Assembly (NCBI GenBank): GCA_051251645.1
Contig: JBPOEY010000002.1
Span: forward strand, 1 to 64,000
Reading direction: 5' to 3'
From: Litorimonas sp051251645
Lineage (GTDB): Bacteria > Pseudomonadota > Alphaproteobacteria > Caulobacterales > Maricaulaceae
DNA: 64,000 nucleotides
Of this stretch, positions 45,542 to 54,765 are shown in pieces. The first letter of the stretch is position 1. Every line of letters begins with the position of its first letter. The position numbers were made by a program, and so were the translations under genes. The notes below the pieces were generated by a model. It was not told the DNA's origin and made no database searches. It was given only the letters and a program-made list of their open reading frames with translations.

Positions 45542-46714
45542 ATGACTGACTTATCTAATCAACCAAGGGCACACCTCCCGCTTGACAGTATTCGCGTCGT
45601 CGAATTGTCCACCATGATCACGGCCAGCTTCGCGGCGATGATCTTAGGCGAACAGGGCGCGGATGTGATAAAGGTTGAGCCGCCCGGCATGGGCGATCCG
45701 ATGCGCTTTATTGGCTCACAAAAGCCGGGCCTGTCCGCACTGTTCCACAATTGCAATCGCGGCAAACGCTCCATTATGTTAGACTTGAAAGACGACAGTG
45801 ACTTGGCCACAGCGCGAGCCCTGTGTGAGCGTGCCGATGTCGTGATCAGTAATTATCGCCCCAGTGTTATGGCACGGATTGGTCTGTCCTATGAGGCCTT
45901 ACAAGCTGTAAACCCCAAAATTGTCTTCTGCCGCATCACGGGTTTCGGCACAGACGGACCACAAGCCGCTCTCCCCGCCTATGACCATGTCATGCAGGCG
46001 CAACTCGGTATGACCACCGTCCAAGGTAACGCCCAAGGCACACGGCCTGTTCATGTTCAACATGCCATTTGCGATAAGGCGACAGGATTGATGGCGGCGC
46101 AAGCCGTCAGCAGCGCGCTCTTTGCGAGCGAACGTAGCGGGCACGGATCGCGAGTCGACCTCTCCATGATTGATGCTGGGATGCATTTCTTCTTCCCCGA
46201 TGGATTGATGGAACACACACTCATGGACGACGCTGCAATGCAGCTTGACCCGCTCACAGCCACCTACGCCGTAATGGAAGCGCGTGATGGGCATTTCGTA
46301 ATTGCTGGGATTGGTGATGTTCAAGCGACGGCCGTGTTTTCTCTGATCGGCAAAGCTCACCTTATGTCCGATCCGCGTTTTAAAACGCCCGCATCTCGGC
46401 TGATGAACATTGGCGACATGATTGCAGAGATGACATCGGACCCTGTCGATATGCCTATCGCCGAGGTGCTCGCCTATATGGAAGCGCATGATGTGCCGTG
46501 CTGCGAGTGCCTCTCGCCCTTACAAGCTTTTGATCATCCACAACTGTCGACAATGAAGACGGTCGCAATCGTGGATCACCCATATTTGGGCCAAGTCCGA
46601 TCTGTCCGCGCCGCCGCGCGGTTTGAGGGGCAAGACGGGATTAGCCACGCCCCCTCACCGATGCTTGGTCAGCATGGGGATGAAATTAAAGCTGAGCTGA
46701 GGGGAGAAAGCTGA
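45542..46714 (+). CDS. Class III CoA-transferase (CaiB/BaiF family)
   Basis: A 390-aa enzyme that moves CoA between acyl groups; members act on formate/oxalate, carnitine, (R)-benzylsuccinate and others. Motifs: R-V-V-E-L-S-T-M-I-T (~18-27), G-A-D-V-I-K-V-E-P-P-G-x-G-D-P-M-R (~38-54) and L-P-A-Y-D-H-V-M-Q with the probable catalytic Asp near 140. F-L-N-x-N-R-G-K-R-S is present as F-H-N-C-N-R-G-K-R-S. Start ATG with AAGGGGA ribosome site. Substrate unknown; no acyl-CoA genes are adjacent except aceB/aceA convergently. Confidence 0.86.
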   Translation: MTDLSNQPRAHLPLDSIRVVELSTMITASFAAMILGEQGADVIKVEPPGMGDPMRFIGSQKPGLSALFHNCNRGKRSIMLDLKDDSDLATARALCERADVVISNYRPSVMARIGLSYEALQAVNPKIVFCRITGFGTDGPQAALPAYDHVMQAQLGMTTVQGNAQGTRPVHVQHAICDKATGLMAAQAVSSALFASERSGHGSRVDLSMIDAGMHFFFPDGLMEHTLMDDAAMQLDPLTATYAVMEARDGHFVIAGIGDVQATAVFSLIGKAHLMSDPRFKTPASRLMNIGDMIAEMTSDPVDMPIAEVLAYMEAHDVPCCECLSPLQAFDHPQLSTMKTVAIVDHPYLGQVRSVRAAARFEGQDGISHAPSPMLGQHGDEIKAELRGES

Positions 46715-46726
46715 AGTTCAATACAA

Positions 46727-46753
46727 AAAGCTCCGGCCAACAACCGAAGCTTT
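46727..46753 (+). terminator. Terminator after the CoA-transferase gene
   Basis: AAAGCTCCGG pairs with CCGAAGCTTT (one mismatch) around a 7-base loop, followed by a short T/A tail. Its T tract is only three long, so termination may be partial. Confidence 0.55.
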
Positions 46754-46806
46754 AAGAGTCTTATTGAATTTTGGCGCCGTTCGCTTGAGCTCACGGTGGC
46801 TTCGCT

Positions 46807-46843
46807 AAAATTGATTATCAATCAATTTTTCCGGCTTTGCCGG
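46807..46843 (-). terminator. Double hairpin after aceA
   Basis: Reading leftwards from the aceA stop, a short GC hairpin CCGGC-AAA-GCCGG (46843-46831) is followed by a perfect 10-bp AT hairpin AAAATTGATT/AATCAATTTT (46829-46807). The second ends in T4 and is the likely termination signal. Confidence 0.6.
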
Positions 46844-46847
46844 ATTG

Positions 46848-48443
46848 CTACGCCACATTCGCGAACTGGTTCATTGTATTATGCTCACCGCCAGCTTTCA
46901 GCGCCCGGTCGCCGCCCGTCATTTCCTTAAAACTATCGCCAATGTCGGAGCCGACTTCGTGTTGGTGGCGAACAGCGGACACGCCGCCGCGGATTTCCGC
47001 GCGCTGGACATTTTTGACATAAGCCAGCATTTTCTCGTCGCCATAGTAACCTTCTGAGAGGCGATCCATGCCGAGTGCATCCATGTGAAAAGTCGGCAAG
47101 GTGATAAGGTTGTGAAAGACCCCCGCTTCGCGCGAAATATCCGTCTGGAATGCCTGCAGGCGCGCGTCCGCTTCGATCCCGAGGGGATCTTGGTCAAAAC
47201 GCGCACTCATGAGTTCAGCTTCGGGGTAGCTGCTCTCGTGAATTTTACCTTCAGCGACCCAATCAGCGCGAACTTGTTTGCGCAGGTTAAGCGTCCAGTT
47301 AAACGACGGCGAGTTATTATAAGTCAGCTTGGCATGCGGCGCAGCTTCACGGATGCGGTTTACCATGCCCGCGATCTGCGCGACATTGGGCGTCGCTGTT
47401 TCGATCCATAGCAAGTCTGCCCCACCATCATTGAGGGCCGCAATACAGTCTTCAATCACGCGCTCTTCACCGGTATCCGGTTTGAACTTGTAAAGACCAT
47501 TGGCCAAGCGTGTGGGCTTGACGAGCTTGCCGTCCAAACGAATGGCAACTTCACCATTATCCAAATCTGTCAGATCATTGACAGGCGTAACATCGAGCCA
47601 TTTAGTATATTCGGCCGCATGGTCGCCTGCTTCGCGGCTCACCGGGATTTTCTGCGTCAGGCCAGCGCCCAAGCTGTCTGTCCGCGCGACGATCACGCCG
47701 TCATCCACGCCGAGTTCTTCAAACGCCATGCGCACAGCCCGCAGCTTTTCAATGAAGTCTTCACGTGGCACGGTGACTTTGCCGTCTTGGTGACCACATT
47801 GTTTGGCGTCAGACACTTGGTTCTCAATCTGAATACAACAGGCACCCGCTTTAATCAGCTCTTTAGCCAGCAAGTAAGTCGCGTGAACGTTGCCAAAACC
47901 GGCATCAATATCGGCGATGATCGGACGAACATAGCTTTCGAAACCATCGATTTTTGCAATCACGGCTTGACGCGTGACGTCATCACCCGCGGCCTTAAGT
48001 TCAGCAAAAAGATCGTTCAAATCGACCTCATCGGCCTGACGAATAGACGTATAAATCTCATTGATCAAATCTGTGACAGCCGTTTTTTCATGCATGCTTT
48101 GGTCCGGCAGATGGCCAAAACTATTGCGCAGGCCCGCGACCATCCAACCAGAGAGGTAAACATAGGCCCGATCGAGCGTGCCTTTTTGACGTTTGATCGC
48201 GCGCATCATTTGCATCGCGTGGAAGCCAGACCAGCAGCCAAGTGACTGGGTGAACTGTGATGTGTCAGCGTCATAACGGGCCATATCGGCGCGCATAACT
48301 TTGGCGGTCGCTTTGGCAATATCCAAATGCGTCTCATACGTGTTCTGGATTTTCAGCTGCGCAATATCTTCGATATTAATACCGCCCGGAACGCCGTTCG
48401 GGTAACGGGATTTGATATCGTTGAGTGTTTGTGTGTAGGTCAT
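46848..48443 (-). CDS. aceA: Isocitrate lyase, long form
   Basis: First enzyme of the glyoxylate shunt: isocitrate to succinate and glyoxylate. At 531 aa it belongs to the longer ICL type (as in Pseudomonas) rather than the 434-aa E. coli type. The catalytic motif is K-Q-C-G-H in A-K-Q-C-G-H-Q-D-G-K near residue 213, and S-G-W-M-V-A-G and N-N-S-P-S-F-N-W are conserved. The ATG at 48443 directly follows the aceB stop, and its ribosome site TTGGAGG is inside the aceB end. Divergent regulator and operon order aceB-aceA point to control by acyl-CoA status. Confidence 0.95.
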   Translation of the reverse strand: MTYTQTLNDIKSRYPNGVPGGINIEDIAQLKIQNTYETHLDIAKATAKVMRADMARYDADTSQFTQSLGCWSGFHAMQMMRAIKRQKGTLDRAYVYLSGWMVAGLRNSFGHLPDQSMHEKTAVTDLINEIYTSIRQADEVDLNDLFAELKAAGDDVTRQAVIAKIDGFESYVRPIIADIDAGFGNVHATYLLAKELIKAGACCIQIENQVSDAKQCGHQDGKVTVPREDFIEKLRAVRMAFEELGVDDGVIVARTDSLGAGLTQKIPVSREAGDHAAEYTKWLDVTPVNDLTDLDNGEVAIRLDGKLVKPTRLANGLYKFKPDTGEERVIEDCIAALNDGGADLLWIETATPNVAQIAGMVNRIREAAPHAKLTYNNSPSFNWTLNLRKQVRADWVAEGKIHESSYPEAELMSARFDQDPLGIEADARLQAFQTDISREAGVFHNLITLPTFHMDALGMDRLSEGYYGDEKMLAYVKNVQRAEIRGGVSAVRHQHEVGSDIGDSFKEMTGGDRALKAGGEHNTMNQFANVA

Positions 48444-50078
48444 TTAAGCCTCCAAAATTTCGTATGCAGGGATTGTTAGGAATTCAGGTAAGTCGGCGGA
48501 TGTTGCCGTCTGGGTGAACAAACGCGCGGCCTCGGGGAAGCGACCTTCGATGAAAGCTTCGCGGCCAAGCTCCGCCTGCAACGCACCAAACACCTCATCA
48601 TAGATCCGGTTGTAGAGCGTGCTGCTCATGCGCTCGGTTGCGCCGTCTGAAAGCTGCACTTCTGCACCGTGACGAAGCCACTGCCAGATTTGAGCCCGAC
48701 TAATTTCTGCCGTGGCCGCATCTTCCATCAAGCCATGGATCGGAACAGCACCACGACCACAAAGCCATGCTGCAATATAACGAATCCCGACTTCGATATT
48801 GGTGCGCAGGCCGGCCTCAGTAATCGTACCGTCATGTGGTGCCAGCAACGCATCATCGCTGATGCGCGGAGATTGGCGTTGCTTGGTAATCTGGTGCTTA
48901 CCAGACATATGCGCGTCGAACGTTTCCTTCGCTGCCGCGACCATCGCTGGATGCGCCACCCAAGTGCCATCATGACCGGCCCGCACTTCGCGTTCTTTGT
49001 CAGCCCGGATTTTGGCAAATGCGGCGTCATTGGCTGCATCGTCATTCTTAACCGGAATTTGCGCGGCCATTCCACCCATCGCGTGGGCGCCACGACGGTG
49101 GCACGTCTTGATCAAGCGAAGCGAGTAGGCCCGCAGAAAATCGCGGTCCATGCCGACTTGGGCACGGTCCGGCAGAATGAACTGCTTATGATTGCGTAAG
49201 GTCTTGATGTAGCTGAAGATGTAATCCCAACGACCGCAGTTCAGCCCCGTAATGTGGCGGCGAAGAACGTAGAGGATCTCTTCCATTTGGAATGCGGCCG
49301 TCAAAGTTTCGATCAAGACAGTGGCTTTGATTGTGCCATTATCCAGTCCCAGCACAGCTTGGGTGAAGTTGAAGACATCGTTCCACAACCGCGCCTCTTG
49401 ATAGCTCTCAAGCTTCGGCAGGTAGAAGAAGGGCCCCCGGCCATCTTTCGCCAAGGCAACGCCATTGTGGAACATGTGCAGTCCGAAATCGAACAAGGAC
49501 GCACTCATCGGCTTGCCGTCGACGGTGACGTTCTTCTCTTCCAGATGCCAGCCGCGCGGACGCACAAGCAGTGTCGCAGGATTGTCGCCAATCGCGTAGG
49601 ACTTCTTCTCCGTCTTTAGCGTCAATTGACCGTTCGTGTAATCGATCATGTTGGCCTGACCTTCGACCATATTGGCGAAGGTTGGTGAGGAGGCATCCTC
49701 GAAATCCGCCATGAATTGGGTCGCGCCACTGTTGAACGCATTGATCATCATTTTGCGGCTCACAGGGCCGGTGATTTCAACACGGCGGTCGATTAGCGCT
49801 TTCGGCGCGGGATCAACTTCCCAGGCGCCATTGCGAATATGTTGTGTTTCCAACGGCACGGACGGCAGCTCACCATCATCAAAACGATCTTGCTGTAGCA
49901 GACGGTCAGAAAGTAATATTTTGCGCTGTGGGCCGAAGCGACGCTCTAAATCTGCGAGGAACAACAGCGCATCTGGCGTAAGGACGCGGTCCATGTCTAG
50001 AACAGTTGAACCAACGACCTTTGCCAGCACACGGTGACGCGGGATCGAAGTGGTCTCAGGGCTAACAGGCGCATTCAT
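48444..50078 (-). CDS. aceB: Malate synthase A
   Basis: Condenses glyoxylate with acetyl-CoA to malate; 544 aa from the ATG at 50078 behind GGAGAG. Length fits the A isoform, in contrast to ~720-aa GlcB. Blocks: D-F-E-D-A-S-S-P-T (~113-121), L-V-R-P-R-G-W-H-L-E-E near 160, F-S-Y-I-K-T-L (~270s) with the metal and acid residues, and the C-terminal W-x-W-L-R-H-G. First gene of aceB-aceA, 0 bp before aceA. Divergent from the ScfR-type regulator. Confidence 0.95.
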   Translation of the reverse strand: MNAPVSPETTSIPRHRVLAKVVGSTVLDMDRVLTPDALLFLADLERRFGPQRKILLSDRLLQQDRFDDGELPSVPLETQHIRNGAWEVDPAPKALIDRRVEITGPVSRKMMINAFNSGATQFMADFEDASSPTFANMVEGQANMIDYTNGQLTLKTEKKSYAIGDNPATLLVRPRGWHLEEKNVTVDGKPMSASLFDFGLHMFHNGVALAKDGRGPFFYLPKLESYQEARLWNDVFNFTQAVLGLDNGTIKATVLIETLTAAFQMEEILYVLRRHITGLNCGRWDYIFSYIKTLRNHKQFILPDRAQVGMDRDFLRAYSLRLIKTCHRRGAHAMGGMAAQIPVKNDDAANDAAFAKIRADKEREVRAGHDGTWVAHPAMVAAAKETFDAHMSGKHQITKQRQSPRISDDALLAPHDGTITEAGLRTNIEVGIRYIAAWLCGRGAVPIHGLMEDAATAEISRAQIWQWLRHGAEVQLSDGATERMSSTLYNRIYDEVFGALQAELGREAFIEGRFPEAARLFTQTATSADLPEFLTIPAYEILEA

Positions 50079-50130
50079 GGCACTCTCCAACAAAGGTGTG
50101 AGCCTGAGCTAGCGCAAGATTTTGTATGTG

Positions 50131-50198
50131 TCTGTAAAATGCGGGTTGCTTTGTTACGTTTGTAAAGTAAATATTCGTAATATGGCAAACTCTGTAAA
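50131..50198. promoter_or_regulatory. Three TYTGTAAA repeats between aceB and its regulator
   Basis: The octamer TCTGTAAA occurs at 50131-50138 and 50191-50198, and TTTGTAAA at 50159-50166, spaced 28 and 32 bp, i.e. nearly three helical turns. RamB/ScfR regulators are known to bind TTTGCAAA-like elements, so these are candidate operators for aceBA and the regulator gene itself; one copy lies just inside the coding start. Confidence 0.5.
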
Positions 50199-51633
50199 TA
50201 CTCGTTCTGAAAACTCGCGGGGCGAGAAATTATTGATCGGCCCACGATTGCGCCGGTTGCGAACTAATCTCGGCCTGACTCAAACGCGTATGGCTGAAGA
50301 ACTTGGCATCTCCGGTAGCTACCTCAATCTGATGGAGCGCAATCAACGCGCGATGAGCGCCAAAGTGCTGCTCAAACTCTCAGAAACTTATGACATTGAT
50401 CTATCCGAGCTGACGTCTGGCACGGACCGTCAACTCGTCGGTGAGCTTTTCGATGCGCTACGTGATCCGGCCCTTGGCAAAGATCGCGTCCCCAAATCAG
50501 AAGTCGAAGACGTTGTCGGGGCGAGTCCAGCCACGGCCCGTGCTCTGGTCAATCTTCATCACCGCTACACGGAATTGTCGCGACGCTTAGTCCGCGAAGA
50601 AGGGGCGGACGAAGCCGCAACGGCTTTACAAGAGGCCGCCCCTGCGACGGATCTTGTGCGCGACATTATCTATCGCACCAATAATTATTTTGATGTGCTC
50701 GACCGCGCGGCAGAGGCGCTCTATTCTGAATTAGACCTGAGGCGAACCGAACCTCTGACCGCCCTAATCGCTCGAATGAAAGAGAGACATCAGACGATTG
50801 TTCGCATTCTTCCCAACGATGTCATGGTCGACATGCTCCGTTATTATGATCGTCATTCGGGACGATTGAACTTATCGGAACTCCTGCCTGCCAGCTCACG
50901 ACGATTTCAAATCGCCTTTCAGATCGGCATGTTGGAACACCGAAAAACAATCGACGAAATTGTTGCCAAAGCCGACCTCCCCACGGTTGATTCAAAACGA
51001 TTGCTTCGAACGACATTAGCCAATTATTTTGGCGCTGCCCTTTTAATGCCTTATGGCGCCTTCCTGAAAGCCGCCGAAGAGCTCCGCTACGATATTGACG
51101 CCCTCGCCCATCGCTTTGGCACGAGCGCAGAGCAAGTCGCCCACCGATTAACAACATTATCCCGCCCCGATGCGCGCGGCGTGCCGCTCTTCTTTGTCAG
51201 GATCGATATGGCCGGAAATATTTCCAAACGGTTCAGCCAAGGGCGCTTCACCTTTCCCAGATTTGGGGGGGTCTGCCCGCGCTGGGCGATCCATGAAGCC
51301 TTCGGCACGCCGGACCGTGCACTTGTTCAATCGGTCGCAATGCCAGACGGTAAAACCTACCTCACGCTTGCACGCCGTGTCACGCGTTCCGGGGGCACGA
51401 CAGCGACCCCGGCGCAAAGTTTCGTCATCGGGCTGGGCTGCGACATCGCTCATGCTCCGCGTTTGATCTACTCGGATCACCTCTCCGGCGATCCGATGCC
51501 CATCGGTCCGAATTGTTACCTCTGTGACCGTACAGCCTGCCCGCAACGCGCCCATCCGCCACTCGGGCGGGCCATGGCCCATGATGAACGCGCACGGGGC
51601 CTGAGCCAATTCGCCTTCGCGCCCGAGAGTTAA
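50182..51633 (+). CDS. ScfR/RamB-type short-chain acyl-CoA regulator
   Basis: XRE-family regulator of 483 aa. The ATG at 50182 (M-A-N-S-V-N-T-R) is chosen; an upstream extension reads through promoter DNA. The HTH is at residues ~20-75 (L-R-T-N-L-G-L-T-Q...L-G-I-S-G-S-Y-L-N-L-M-E-R), then an ImmA/IrrE-like and a DUF2083 region (~200-470) with the conserved cysteines in Y-L-C-D-R-T-A-C-P-Q. RamB in corynebacteria controls the glyoxylate genes, and PccR in Rhodobacter controls propionyl-CoA carboxylase. Position opposite aceB-aceA makes it their likely regulator. Confidence 0.88.
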   Translation: MANSVNTRSENSRGEKLLIGPRLRRLRTNLGLTQTRMAEELGISGSYLNLMERNQRAMSAKVLLKLSETYDIDLSELTSGTDRQLVGELFDALRDPALGKDRVPKSEVEDVVGASPATARALVNLHHRYTELSRRLVREEGADEAATALQEAAPATDLVRDIIYRTNNYFDVLDRAAEALYSELDLRRTEPLTALIARMKERHQTIVRILPNDVMVDMLRYYDRHSGRLNLSELLPASSRRFQIAFQIGMLEHRKTIDEIVAKADLPTVDSKRLLRTTLANYFGAALLMPYGAFLKAAEELRYDIDALAHRFGTSAEQVAHRLTTLSRPDARGVPLFFVRIDMAGNISKRFSQGRFTFPRFGGVCPRWAIHEAFGTPDRALVQSVAMPDGKTYLTLARRVTRSGGTTATPAQSFVIGLGCDIAHAPRLIYSDHLSGDPMPIGPNCYLCDRTACPQRAHPPLGRAMAHDERARGLSQFAFAPES

Positions 51634-52325
51634 GCGCGGATACCCCGAATTGTGAGGTAGAGGCCTGTCGAAATTAGGGCAACGATGTTGGAGACCATAA
51701 AGGCGACCGTCACCCTATCGTCACCAATGACCGGAATGAAATCACGGGCCACAAGCGCGAGCACGACAAAGAGTGAGGCGAACAGCCCCCACCCAGCAAT
51801 GATCTTCGGCAAGCCGCCAGACCGCAAAAACAGCACAAAAATTGCGGCATTTGCGGCAGACGACAAAATTAAGCTCAGATGGAAGGATGTATAATCCGTT
51901 GTCGCTTGCAGCCCGGCCAGCAGTAGCCGTTGCTCCCCATTTGCGAGCGTTTTATAAGCCGCTGTCCCAGCCAACTCTGCCGCATTCATGGCCGCGACCA
52001 CGCCAAACAGGCCTAGGGCGACAGACACAAGTCCAACACCGACACTCCACCCCGCAAGGAGCGGACCCGCGTCACGCAAAAGCCGATAAATACCGAATAA
52101 AAAGACGAGGTTCAGCCCGATGAGAAGCAGCGCGACATAAGCCTTCGCGTGCAACTGCGTCTCCGCAGCCAACATCGCGCGGGCTGTCGCTTCGACGTCT
52201 GCTGAAAGGTTGATATCAATTCCCGCACTCACCGTCATCGCACTAATGATCCCGATGATGATGGTGGCCAATAAGGCGATTCCTGCAATCCTCGCGGTGC
52301 TGACTTTCTCTGAATGTGTGAGCAT
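51630..52325 (-). CDS. DUF4386 family membrane protein
   Basis: A 231-aa inner-membrane protein with about six hydrophobic helices, starting at the ATG at 52325 with AGGA upstream. The layout R-I-A-G-I-A-L-L near the N terminus, a periplasmic-looking loop after helix 1, and G-A-W-S/G-x-W-G-L-type helices fits DUF4386. Function unknown. It ends 4 bp into the regulator gene end (convergent). Base composition is like the neighbours. Confidence 0.8.
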   Translation of the reverse strand: MLTHSEKVSTARIAGIALLATIIIGIISAMTVSAGIDINLSADVEATARAMLAAETQLHAKAYVALLLIGLNLVFLFGIYRLLRDAGPLLAGWSVGVGLVSVALGLFGVVAAMNAAELAGTAAYKTLANGEQRLLLAGLQATTDYTSFHLSLILSSAANAAIFVLFLRSGGLPKIIAGWGLFASLFVVLALVARDFIPVIGDDRVTVAFMVSNIVALISTGLYLTIRGIRA

Positions 52326-52468
52326 AATCTGATCCTTTCGATATGATGAGCCCACAGGCCTTTAGCGGAAAGCTTTTTTAGAAATCAAGAAATTTATCGT
52401 TTTTCGATAAATATAAAGAGGCCCCTATTGCCTTGCACGGAGTAGGATATGAGGCTTAGGGTCTTCAA

Positions 52469-54727
52469 ATGACCCAAACTCGCCGCAATTCGATCTGCCT
52501 CACCTTTGCGCTCATCGCCCTAACGCTCGCCTTCACATTTAGCTTATCGTTCGTCGCTCCACCGTCGCCTGATACCGATCATGCATTCGACACAGGGGCT
52601 GCCATGGCGCGCCTCTCCCGAATTCTTGGCGATGAACGCCCGCACCCGGTTGATACTGACGCCAATGACGCCGTGCGCGAGCGGCTTTTGACAGAAATAA
52701 GAACACTCGGCTTTGATCCGATTGTGCGCGATGATTTCCGTTGCACGGATCATTTTGGCGGCGTCTGCGCGCGTGTTCGCAATGTCATGTTTTGGGCCGT
52801 TCCGCCAATAGATGACGCCACGCAAGGCGTCGCCCTCATGAGCCATTACGACTCGGTTCCAGCCGGACCGGGCGCGGGCGATGATGGGGCGGGTGTTGCA
52901 GTTGGATTGGAAGTCGCGCGTCTTCTCAAGGACAGAGGCGACCTTCGCCCTGTGCTCATCTTGATCACAGACGGAGAAGAAATCGGCCTGCTCGGCGCGG
53001 AGAGCTTTGTCCATTCTGACCCTTTAGCGGCGCGCATCGACGCGGTTGTGAATGTCGAGGCGCGCGGCGTGCGCGGTCCTATTTCCATGTTCCAGACGTC
53101 AAACCCCAACGCTCGGGACATTGCGGCCATTGCCAAGACCGGCCGAACCGCCCTCACCAATACGCTGACGACCAGCATTTATGAGGCCATGCCCAATGAC
53201 ACGGATATATCGCGGTTTCTTGATGCCGACGCCCCGCGCCAAGTGGATGCAACAAATTTCGCCTTCATTCTTGGCGATAGCTTCTATCACACACCGGGCG
53301 ATAATTTAGCCAATTTGAACCCCGGAACCTTGTTCCATTCTGGTATCAATGCCCTCGCCGCTGTCGAACAATTCGCGGCGCGGCCAACCAACAGCGCGCC
53401 GGAAGGAGACCGACTATACTTTGATGTGTTGACGCGCGGTGTCATCTCAGTGCCTGCAGGATTTGGCTCCGCTATTATCTTGCTGAGCGGGCTCCTTTCT
53501 ATCGTCGCCCTCGTTCGAAAAGGAACGTGGCGCGGATGGCGCGGCTGGGTTCTCATCCCTGTTGCTTTGATTAGCGTTGGATTGGCAACCGTGGCGCTTT
53601 CCGCCGCTTTAGGCGCGCTTAAATCAGGCGCGGCCTACTCCCCGGCTCATCCCTGGGCTTTGCGCGGCGCGGTTTCTGCGATTGCCGTTCTCGTCGCGGC
53701 AAGCATCGCAATCTTTCTGCGGGGGCAGCGTGGCAACCAAACCGGGGCCTTGCTAAAAAGTTGGCTGTGGGTCTCTGGGCTCGCCATCCTCGGCTTATTT
53801 GTCTTTCCAAGCACCATGACATTTTTTGTCGGCGCGCTTTTTATCGTCTGTTTCGCAGCCATCGCCGCCCTCTTGAAACGTGACAGCTGGATGGTCGGTT
53901 TGAGCGGACTAGCGGCTTTCATATACATTATTATTAATCTACCGATGTTGGGGTTTGCTCTTGCTGGATTGGGCGGCACGGCGGCCCCCTTTGCGATGCT
54001 GTGGACTATTCCAGTGGTGATTATCGCGATCGCTCTGCCAACGCAAAAACAGTCGCGCCTCCCTCTGTTTAGCCTAGGCACTGTCACAGTCGCCCTGATT
54101 GCGGCCGCTATCTTTGTTCCCACCCACACAGCCAATGCCCCGCGCGGACTATCGATCCAGCATATCGTCTCTGACACCGGGTCATTTGTGCAATTGTCCG
54201 GCCACGCAAAACCTCCGCAAGCCATGATGGATAGCGGTGACCCAACCGAAAGCACCACTTTCACTTATGCGGCCCTCACCGGTGCAAAACTTCCCGCTTA
54301 TGCGCGTCCCCGCTGGACCCTCGCGATCAATAGTGCACCAGACATAGATGCGAGCATCACTGTGCTCAGCGATATCGTTGAACGTGACACGCGCCGCGTG
54401 AGCTTACGTATCATCGCCCCAACGGCTGACCGCCTTCACCTCGCGCCAGCCTCTTCCGAGGCAATGTGGACTTCCTTGTCGGCGAATGATGTGGCCGTGG
54501 AACCAACCTCATGGGGGCTCCAGATTGCAGGTCGCAGTGTTCGTGATATACAGATCGACATCACCCTGCCGGCCAATCAGCCAATGGGGCAGATCGCCGT
54601 CACGCGGTTTGGCCTTGGCGGTGATATGGCTGCGTTAACGGCCTCCCGTCCAGATTGGACGTTGCCGAGACAGGCTGGCGATACGCGGGTCAGATTGTTA
54701 GATATTGATAGGGCGACCCAGCCCTAA
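52469..54727 (+). CDS. M28-family membrane metallopeptidase
   Basis: A 752-aa protein. Residues ~10-30 are a signal anchor; the M28 zinc aminopeptidase domain spans ~45-305. Metal ligands: H and D in M-S-H-Y-D-S-V-P-A-G and G-D-D-G-A-G-V-A, E-E in I-T-D-G-E-E-I-G-L-L-G, and H in S-F-Y-H-T-P-G-D. The C-terminal half has about eight helices (~330-570) and a ~180-aa extracytoplasmic tail. This M28-plus-membrane plan resembles eukaryotic ER metallopeptidase 1. Substrate unknown. The ribosome site AGGG is 10 bases before the ATG. Confidence 0.88.
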   Translation: MTQTRRNSICLTFALIALTLAFTFSLSFVAPPSPDTDHAFDTGAAMARLSRILGDERPHPVDTDANDAVRERLLTEIRTLGFDPIVRDDFRCTDHFGGVCARVRNVMFWAVPPIDDATQGVALMSHYDSVPAGPGAGDDGAGVAVGLEVARLLKDRGDLRPVLILITDGEEIGLLGAESFVHSDPLAARIDAVVNVEARGVRGPISMFQTSNPNARDIAAIAKTGRTALTNTLTTSIYEAMPNDTDISRFLDADAPRQVDATNFAFILGDSFYHTPGDNLANLNPGTLFHSGINALAAVEQFAARPTNSAPEGDRLYFDVLTRGVISVPAGFGSAIILLSGLLSIVALVRKGTWRGWRGWVLIPVALISVGLATVALSAALGALKSGAAYSPAHPWALRGAVSAIAVLVAASIAIFLRGQRGNQTGALLKSWLWVSGLAILGLFVFPSTMTFFVGALFIVCFAAIAALLKRDSWMVGLSGLAAFIYIIINLPMLGFALAGLGGTAAPFAMLWTIPVVIIAIALPTQKQSRLPLFSLGTVTVALIAAAIFVPTHTANAPRGLSIQHIVSDTGSFVQLSGHAKPPQAMMDSGDPTESTTFTYAALTGAKLPAYARPRWTLAINSAPDIDASITVLSDIVERDTRRVSLRIIAPTADRLHLAPASSEAMWTSLSANDVAVEPTSWGLQIAGRSVRDIQIDITLPANQPMGQIAVTRFGLGGDMAALTASRPDWTLPRQAGDTRVRLLDIDRATQP

Positions 54728-54765
54728 GGATGGGGTCGGGTGAGAACCCCACCACACGCAGGCGC

